From assembly GCA_015679605.1 (NCBI GenBank), contig JAAAVE010000640.1:1907-15675 (forward strand): a DNA stretch of 13,769 nt, in the 5' to 3' direction. This DNA is from Podila epigama. Lineage: Eukaryota > Mortierellomycota > Mortierellomycetes > Mortierellales > Mortierellaceae. The notes beneath the pieces are model-generated. The model worked only from the letters and a program-made list of their open reading frames with translations. It did not search any database and was not told the DNA's origin. Positions 7,768 to 13,769 of this stretch are shown here, piece by piece. Made by a program: the position numbers and the translations under genes. Numbering within the stretch: position 1 is the stretch's first letter; every line of letters begins with the position of its first letter.

Positions 7768-10212
7768 ATGAATACTGCTGAAAAAACTACAATCACCTTG
7801 CTGGAGGCTTACCAGGAGCATGCTCAGCAGGTCTCGGAGCTCCAGCATACGGTCCAACAACAGTACCCGCTTCATCACCCCGACCACGCTGCCGCTACCA
7901 CCTACCTCTATGATCGCATCACCCTCTTCCGGTTCCTCAAAAAGGCCAACTACGACATGTCAGACGCCTACTCCCTCGTCGAAGCAAACGTTGCTTGGCG
8001 GATCGACACCGCCTGTGACCGAATCACGCCAAAGTCTCTCGAAGAGAACCCGCTCTGGATCCAGGGCCTTGTTCAGCTGCGTGGACAAGACAGATATGGC
8101 CATCCCTTGATCACCATTCGCCTGGGCAAGTACGTGCCCGCACCACAACTACCCCAGCCAGAGTACTCGCCAAACGACTCCGACACGGATGAAGCCGACA
8201 CAGACAGGTTTCTCGAGTATAAAAAGTACATCATCTTCGTACTAGAGTGCACCCGCAAAATGCTTTGGGAATCCAGCCGCCGCCAGCCTCCAGAGGACCA
8301 CGCGCTCCAGGCAACACTCATCCTTGACCTCCAGGGCGCCTCTGTCTCGGACCTGGACCATCAGCTCATCACCTATACCATTGACCTTCTCAAGCATCGT
8401 TTCCCTAGCTGTATTGCTCAAGGTACCCTTTGCCCTTGCACTATTCCCTTTTTTTTTTTGTTTGTTTGTTTGTCTTTATCTTTCCTATGCAAGCATTGCA
8501 GTATACTGCGAACAGGATGTCAGGATGTCAGGATGTCATCTTGATCCTGTATGAGAAAGTAACCAATTGAACAATCAACACTCCACCTGGGCCTTTTCAA
8601 GATCATGACAATTTCTGTATCGTTCCAGGTTCTCTGAATACTGGAAACGATGCAAAGGCGAAAGGAGTGGCAGCAAAAAAAAAAACACGGGTGCAAGGGT
8701 GTTATTGTTGTTGCATGGATGTAACAGTCTGCCTCTTCGCCTCTTCATCATCACCGTTAATAATAGCTCACTCACCCTCACCCTTTGTTCACATGAACGA
8801 TTTCGACACACTTGGCGGATGACGATATGACTCTTTCTTTTCTTACTTTGTATCAAATCCGTTCATCATTCACTTCAACATCCTCCTCACTTTTTGACGA
8901 TCACATCATCTCACCACATCTGTATCTCGTCATCTAACATGTCAATCTCTCCCTATCCTGTGTCGAATTCCCATTTTATTTTAATTTTGTTGTAGTATAC
9001 GTGCTCAACTATAGCTGGGTCTTTGGTGGCATCTGGCAAATGTTAAAGCGTGCTCTGCCCGAGTCGGCCCGCGCACGCGTTTCTTTCCCGTCTTCCGTGG
9101 ATGAGCTCCAGGAACACTTTGACCCCGAAGAGTTGTCCACAGGTAAATGCTTGCTCTTTTTTTTTTTTTCTGCCGTTCAGTGATCCATTTGTTTCGTAAA
9201 CCAACCGTATGCACTTGTATTCACGCATTTCATTTTTTTGTTTGCCCTCCTCCTCTCCCCCCTCCTTGTTTGAACAGAATTCGGTGGACTTGATACATAT
9301 CAGCATGACTCGGACACATGTGAAGCGTTTCAGTACTTTGGATACTCCAACTTTGGCCATCCATTGGGAACCCCAGCTCTTAGCCGGGTTAATTCTTGCG
9401 ATTCGATCTACTTTGATGCAATCTCGACGCCAATGCATAGTCCTGGCCTGCGACCCCATGACGGCCTGAGTTTCCTATCCATGACACCCATGTCGCCCCT
9501 GTCTCTACCTTCCGTTCCGACAACAATGTCTACCACTGGATCTGGTCACTCCAATCTCTCTCTGCGACCTGCACACCTTCGCTCTCGCTCCAACTCGATC
9601 TCATTCATCGATTCGAACCACCTCAGTATCACCACCAAGTCAGCTGCAGGAAACCCTGAATATCAAAAACTCTCCTCTCTGGCGCACAACAGTATTAACA
9701 ATATCAAGGCCACGCCTCTCCGCGCCCCGCTCCTGAAGCACTCAAAGTCGACCGCGCATATCCCATCTTTTATGATCACACCCTCTATCCAGTCAGATCT
9801 TCCAACCCAATACCCACTCTCACGGCAGGACCGGACAGTGATCTCTCGGCTCTCTGGGTCGAATCAGTTGGAACTGAGCCGGAAACTTGCGAGGAATGGC
9901 AACGGTTATGGCAGGAACAACCATAACAACAACAACAATCATAATGGCAAGAAGGATGGATTGTTCTACCGATTGATTCTGCGACCCAACTCCATCTTTA
10001 TGCGCATGGCAGCGACCCAATCACATACGCGACAGAAAGTGGTCAAGGTGGTCAAGACCTGTGCTGACAAGATGTTACGGACAGATATGAAGACGCTCAT
10101 GTATTGGGTTATGGCCTTGATCATGCTCCGTGGTGAGGTGTGGCAGTTGATTGCGGCGACTGCTGTCAAGGTGCTGACGGTTGTTGGGGATGGAGAGGAG
10201 TTGTTGTTGTAG
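7768..10212 (+). CDS. Sec14-like CRAL-TRIO domain protein
   Basis: This is a member of the Sec14/CRAL-TRIO family, whose members bind and exchange phospholipids such as phosphatidylinositol, or other lipids. Three exons, 7768-8422, 8996-9142 and 9278-10212, join in frame to 578 codons plus TAG; both introns are phase 1. The N-terminal helical part (YDRITLFRFLKKANYDMSDAY, from about 48) matches CRAL-TRIO_N. The lipid-binding lobe runs from about 95 to 271 with YGHPLITIRLGKY, ATLILDLQGAS, FPSCIAQVYVLNYSWVF, IWQMLKRALPESARARVSF and the closing DPEELSTEFGG. The last two segments become continuous only after splicing, which supports the exon joins. An acidic insertion (about 136-147) sits inside the domain. 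The remaining 300 residues are Ser/Thr-rich with an RSRSNS motif, an Asn-rich stretch, and a hydrophobic end (about 541-570). Intron 1 is 573 bp and retains a stop if unspliced, giving a truncated 258-aa product. The ligand and location are unknown. Confidence 0.88.
8423..8995 (+). other. long intron 1 of the CRAL-TRIO gene
   Basis: At 573 bp (GTACCC...TGTAG) this is several times longer than the other introns here. It contains a (TTTG)n run near 8458-8472, a CAGGATGT tandem repeat and T/C-rich DNA near the acceptor. I looked for C/D snoRNA boxes and a tRNA and found no convincing example. A minus-strand open frame at 8575-8856 has no recognisable features. Confidence 0.8.
8513..8536. repeat. 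three tandem copies of CAGGATGT
   Basis: Three perfect 8-bp copies (8513-8520, 8521-8528, 8529-8536) within intron 1. Confidence 0.95.
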
Positions 10213-10230
10213 TAGATTCCTCTCTCTTTT

Positions 10231-10248
10231 CTGTCTGTCTGTCTGTCT
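10231..10248. repeat. (CTGT)4.5 microsatellite
   Basis: Eighteen bases of CTGT units, 19 bp after the CRAL-TRIO stop. On the opposite strand this is the same GACA unit as the repeat at 7275-7327. Confidence 0.9.
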
Positions 10249-10450
10249 ACTGTTCCCTCTTTTTTTTCTTGTTTTTAACCATTTTGTAATCTCATTTCTA
10301 CCGCTCTTTTTGGTCTCTTCGACCATTGTATTATAGTCCACGTACACTCTTATTACAGCATTGTAACAAAGCCCTTTCTTTTTCATGTTCAAAACCATTC
10401 AAATACAAACAAAAATGAACAATGTATTCTACTTGGATGATGTTTCTGTA

Positions 10451-10456
10451 TTTATT
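10451..10456 (-). terminator. AATAAA polyadenylation signal of the membrane-protein gene
   Basis: TTTATT on the plus strand gives AATAAA on the minus strand, 58 bp beyond the stop codon of the minus-strand gene, a normal distance. Confidence 0.5.
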
Positions 10457-10513
10457 CAAACTGTGTGTTGTCTGTTTTTTAATCTATTTACAATTTTTTT
10501 TGTTGTGTGTGTG

Positions 10514-10670
10514 TCAAACCCCTTCCAATTCCAATGTGGAATAAAATGGAGAACTTGAACGGGAGGTACAGGCAGAGACAGTTGTCTTTTCTTCAGTGAA
10601 ATGACTCTCAGATGGTGTCCATGGGCTTGAGTTTGAAGCTTGTGCAGTCATGGCATTTTTTTGATCTTTT

Positions 10671-10711
<41 letters not shown>

Positions 10712-13117
10712 TTCTTTCTGTTCTTTCTGCTGCTGCTCTTGTTCAAGAAGCCACTGTTGACGCTGTTGTTGTTGCAGCAAGTATTGTTGACTTTGATATT
10801 GACGGTACCAGGTCGATTGACGAGCTGCTTGCACAGCTGCAGATTTCGCTTGCGCAATCGCTAACGCGTCCGCAATAATATCATGTACCTCTTGTTGATT
10901 CTGTTGTCGACTATGACTTCTACTACTGTTTGGACTGTTGTCGTTATTATGATCACCCTGTTCTTGGTCGTAGATGGAAGAAGGCACTGGAGAAGGCGAA
11001 TGAGAAGAAGGTGAGGCTTTCCAACAACGACCTGTTGAATCGAGTGACATGGAACGGCGTTGTTTGCTGCGTTGTGAGGAAGAATCAAGGTCATCATGAT
11101 GATTCAAATCAGCATAATAGCTGCTGTAGCTATGATCATCCCCTTGTTGTCCATGACCTTGTTGTTGTCCTCCAACACCACCACTTCCAAGGATATCCAC
11201 ATCCCTTGATAAAGTTCTCGCTTGGAGTAAAGAAGGGTATCGTCGCAGGAGGAATGAATGGGAAGGTGGTGGAGGTGGCAATTGATCGGCAAGCAACACT
11301 GGTACTGGTATAGGAAGTGTCGGGATATTGTCAGGGAGGAGGAGGAGTGATGACGACGACGACTCTGTGTTCTCTGGGAACATCAGGATCCGTTGTGAAT
11401 TATCCCCTGGGTTGATCGTCTTGCTTCGAGGTCTTTGAGGTTGTTGTGCTGGGATGATGGGTTGTTGGTATTGACAAAAATACTGACTCTGGTGATGTGT
11501 GTTCACTTGGCTGCTTTTGGAGGACGATGACAAGGTCGGCGAAAGCGCGTCAAAGGCCCCCATGGTGGGACTTTCGGGATGTGCAGGAGCAGTAAAGTTT
11601 GGCATGACGGGTGGCACATAGATGGACCGTGATGTCTGTCGAGGAATCTGGACTGCGAGTGGTGCAGTGGGTGGAGGGGAGAGGGGTCGTCGGTGGAGAC
11701 TCTGATGTTGCTGTGTTGATGACGGGTGTGGTGAGGATGCATTGGAGGGTGGCGGCGACGTGGCGGGGGTCGTCATCGTCGTCGTCGCGATTGTTGTTGC
11801 TGTGGTCGACACGGATGCTATCGTGCTTGTGCTATTGCGTGGCCACCGAGAATTCGACTCGAGACTCATACTTCTGCGCGAGGAGATGGAAGGACTGTGT
11901 GATATACTACTGCTGAGTTGCCTGCGACCACGCGTCCGGGAGGGACTGGGACTAGAGCAGTCGTTCTGGACTTGGTTCGTAGGCACAGCTGGCAAAGGGA
12001 TGGATGGAGGTGGTGGTGGTGGAGGATGGACCATCGAGGATCGCGTGCGTACACTCTCGGTGCTCTTTCGTGATGCCAGAGATGGGCGTCGCAAGATTGG
12101 ATTGATATCGGTACTCTCTCGAACAGGCAACAGATTCGCGGATGTGCCTGCAGGGGCTGCTGAAACTGTACCTGAATGAACAGTGGCAGCAGGGGGAGGA
12201 ATGGTCGGAACAGCTGGCGGAGGCGTCATTGTCCTTGAAGCAGGCTGGACAACGATCGTTGGCGTGTTGACTGTGGGAGAAGTAGCTGTCGCTGTCTGCT
12301 CTTGGTCTGGTAAGTGGATCTCTTGGCTTATAGTGATAGGCAACAGCTTTTCAATGTCGAGACTGACCATGTCAATGTGAACATCGCCTCCAGTCCCTGT
12401 TCCTGCACTCGCTCCTGATGGTCCGTGGCCATTATTGTCCCGTTTCTTGTTGATATCCTGCTTGGCTTCGGTTTGATAATGCATACTCTGACGCCGCACC
12501 GGTACTGGAGGGGTCGTAGCATTTCTGTCAATGGTTATGGAACCACTGGAACGTTGAGAACGTTGAGATGGAGTGCGATTTGTCGCTGGCTGATTACTTT
12601 TTTTCTTGGATGATGCTGAGGATGAAGAGGTGGGTCTAGTGGGATAGGTAATATGGATATTGCTACTAGGTGCGCTGGAACGGTTCTGATTGTGATGGTG
12701 GTTGGAAGATGTTGATGCAGTCGACAAGAGGTGGGGCTCCTGCTTCTCAAGGTCGTGCGCGTGTTTGGTGTGCAATGAATTCTTCTCGTTCATCGTAGAG
12801 TTTGGTGATGATGGCGAGCGCGATAATGTATTTGTTTTAGAGAGATGTTGCTCATGTTGCTCATACTGTTGCTGTTTCCTGTTTCGCCGCCGGCGAGCCA
12901 TGATGTACCAGACAATGGCGGCAACGATGACCAAGAGGGCGCCGGCACCGGCGCCAGCGATGGCAGCGAGTGGTGGGCCTTGCTCGACATCATCGATATC
13001 AGCGCCGTTGTTCAAGTCAGAGACGTCGTGTGTAGGATTGACAGCGTTCAGGACAGGCCGGGAAGCAGTGGGTACGAGTGAGAGTATAGGGAAAGGGGAA
13101 GCATCAGACTCGGACAT
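10514..13117 (-). CDS. single-pass membrane protein with long disordered tail, function unknown
   Basis: An intronless frame of 867 codons plus TGA. The frame is open upstream to 13219, but the ATG at 13117-13115 (MSESDAS) is its first ATG, so I start there. Residues 1-48 are short and polar with no obvious signal peptide. Residues 49-73 form one hydrophobic helix with small residues (AIAGAGAGALLVIVAAIVWY), followed at once by RRRRNRK, which predicts an outside N-terminus and a cytoplasmic tail of nearly 800 residues. The tail is low complexity: Ser/Thr/Pro-rich, with P7 (365-371) and P5 (614-618) runs and a Gln run of 14 (803-816) near the C-terminus. Repeated basic-Ser motifs occur at 208 (RRQSM), 343 (RRPSL), 414 (RRSMSLES) and 687 (RRSMSLDS), matching the RRxS type used by PKA-like kinases. 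The layout recalls fungal membrane sensors or scaffolds, but the outer part is too short for a WSC/Mid2-type sensor. I do not recognise a family. Confidence 0.72.
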
Positions 13118-13268
13118 GGCTGTGGTGGTGCAGGGTCCGTCTCTGTTTAGAAAATGGTACAGCGGGATGGATGTTTTTTTTTGTCGAAAGGTAACTGAGT
13201 TAGAGATGAATGGAAACAAAACGGCAAAGAAAATGAAAAAAAGGGATCATGGGAAAGGGGAAGGAGGA

Positions 13269-13275
13269 TTATATA
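13269..13275 (-). promoter_or_regulatory. TATA box of the membrane-protein gene
   Basis: TATATAA on the minus strand, 152 bp upstream of the chosen start codon. If transcription begins the usual 30 bp or more downstream, the leader would be about 100-125 nt long and still contain ATG 13117 as the first in-frame start. Confidence 0.45.
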
Positions 13276-13445
13276 GATTGTAGATGGATGACGGAAAAAA
13301 GCCGGTGTGGTGACGCTCCTTTTCTTGTCTGGTTGCAGGCGAAAATGCAGGAGCACTCAAGAGTAAGGAAGGACCAGACCACCAAGGGCGCCGCCACGCA
13401 ATGCAACTGCAACGACCACAACACCATATCTTGTCTTCGTCATGT

Positions 13446-13465
13446 CATGTCTTGTCATGTCTTGT
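13446..13465. repeat. 10-bp direct repeat CATGTCTTGT x2
   Basis: Two adjacent perfect copies (13446-13455 and 13456-13465), embedded in a wider run of GTCATGTC-like sequence from about 13439. Confidence 0.9.
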
Positions 13466-13769
13466 CAGCATGAAAGATACTCCATCCTTCCTATCCTCCA
13501 AAACTCTCCGTTAGACATATAGCAAGCAGGGTGTTTGGTGTTGTTGTCGACAGGGACCAAATGTGGCAAAATGGAAAAGATAATATTTTGGTTCAAACTT
13601 CAACATCCCATCCCTTCGTCAAACCCGTTCGTTTAATCTCTCTGCATTGACATAGACAGCCATCCCTTCAATATTTTTCCACACAAAACGCTGCAGGGGC
13701 CTCCCTCGCAGGCTGTTGTTGACTGTTGTTCGACGATTTGCCTCGAGAATCCATCGATTGAAGAAAAAA

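Larger units (their letters stand above)
10213..10513. other. convergent 3' region, CRAL-TRIO gene / membrane-protein gene
   Basis: This T-rich 301-bp spacer holds both 3' untranslated regions. It contains a CTGT tetranucleotide run at 10231-10248 and a minus-strand AATAAA. No gene is seen. Confidence 0.6.
13118..13769. other. upstream region of the membrane-protein gene
   Basis: This 652-bp stretch probably holds the promoter and leader of the minus-strand gene. I see no other gene: the open frames are short and carry no recognisable domain. It contains a TATA box and a short direct repeat, listed separately. Confidence 0.55.

Noticed and set aside
7225-7771. Several overlapping frames with Asp-Arg-Gln-Thr or Cys-Leu-Ser-Val repeats
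   Set aside because: They are translations of the GACA array and pyrimidine tract and end before or at the CRAL-TRIO start.
8423-8995. Intronic snoRNA or tRNA in the long CRAL-TRIO intron
   Set aside because: No paired C and D boxes, and no tRNA A and B box pair, could be found by eye.
10612-13081. Plus-strand frames rich in Val/Leu/Ala opposite the membrane-protein gene
   Set aside because: Hydrophobic runs are the reverse complement of Gln and Ser codons, so no separate membrane protein is implied.
13142-13155. TTTTCTAAACAG as a leader splice acceptor for the membrane-protein gene
   Set aside because: No convincing donor lies between it and the TATA box at a workable intron length.
13118-13219. 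Longer N-terminus (34 more residues) for the membrane protein
   Set aside because: The frame is open, but the codon at 13219-13217 is TTG, and the first in-frame ATG is at 13117.
13520-13600. GGTTCAAAC resembling a tRNA B box
   Set aside because: No matching A box or acceptor-stem pairing is visible at tRNA spacing.
1-13769. A defence, secondary-metabolite or mobile-element system
   Set aside because: All sizeable coding regions are accounted for by housekeeping or membrane proteins, and no transposase, terminal inverted repeats, or biosynthetic domains are present.

Overview
The window is nuclear DNA of a filamentous fungus. It has compact protein-coding genes with short GT-AG introns of mostly about 70-210 bp, a fungal-type plasma-membrane H+-ATPase, a COP9 signalosome subunit, and long Ser/Pro/Gln-rich proteins. 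It also has many simple repeats and long pyrimidine tracts in non-coding DNA. The style (intron-rich conserved genes, Asn/Gln/His-rich tails, tetranucleotide microsatellites) suggests an early-diverging fungus such as Mucoromycota in the broad sense. That placement is an inference; I cannot name a species. The window begins in a T20 run and ends in a short A run.

Layout, left to right. (1) 69-437 (+): the last two exons of a LIS1/PAC1/nudF gene (dynein regulator), cut by the left edge. (2) 977-2713 (+): a complete eight-exon CSN6 gene, predicted 317 aa. (3) 2996-5934 (-): a complete two-exon P-type H+-ATPase (PMA1 type), predicted 908 aa, convergent with CSN6. (4) 5935-7767: a 1.8-kb divergent intergenic region full of microsatellites, with a 16-bp ACGTGA palindrome and two CACGTG boxes. 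(5) 7768-10212 (+): a three-exon Sec14-like CRAL-TRIO protein, predicted 578 aa, with a long first intron. (6) 10514-13117 (-): an intronless gene for an 867-aa single-pass membrane protein with a large disordered, basic/Ser/Pro/Gln-rich tail, convergent with the CRAL-TRIO gene. (7) 13118-13769: upstream region of that gene, with a TATA box.

The genes are individually transcribed, with two convergent pairs and one divergent pair. LIS1 and CSN6 act in nuclear migration and in cullin deneddylation. The H+-ATPase, the Sec14-like protein and the single-pass protein could all act at cell membranes, but nothing in the sequence proves joint function. I found no tRNA, rRNA, transposon or CRISPR, and no sign of a new multi-gene system. 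The points most worth a second look are regulatory motifs and features of the two low-complexity proteins.
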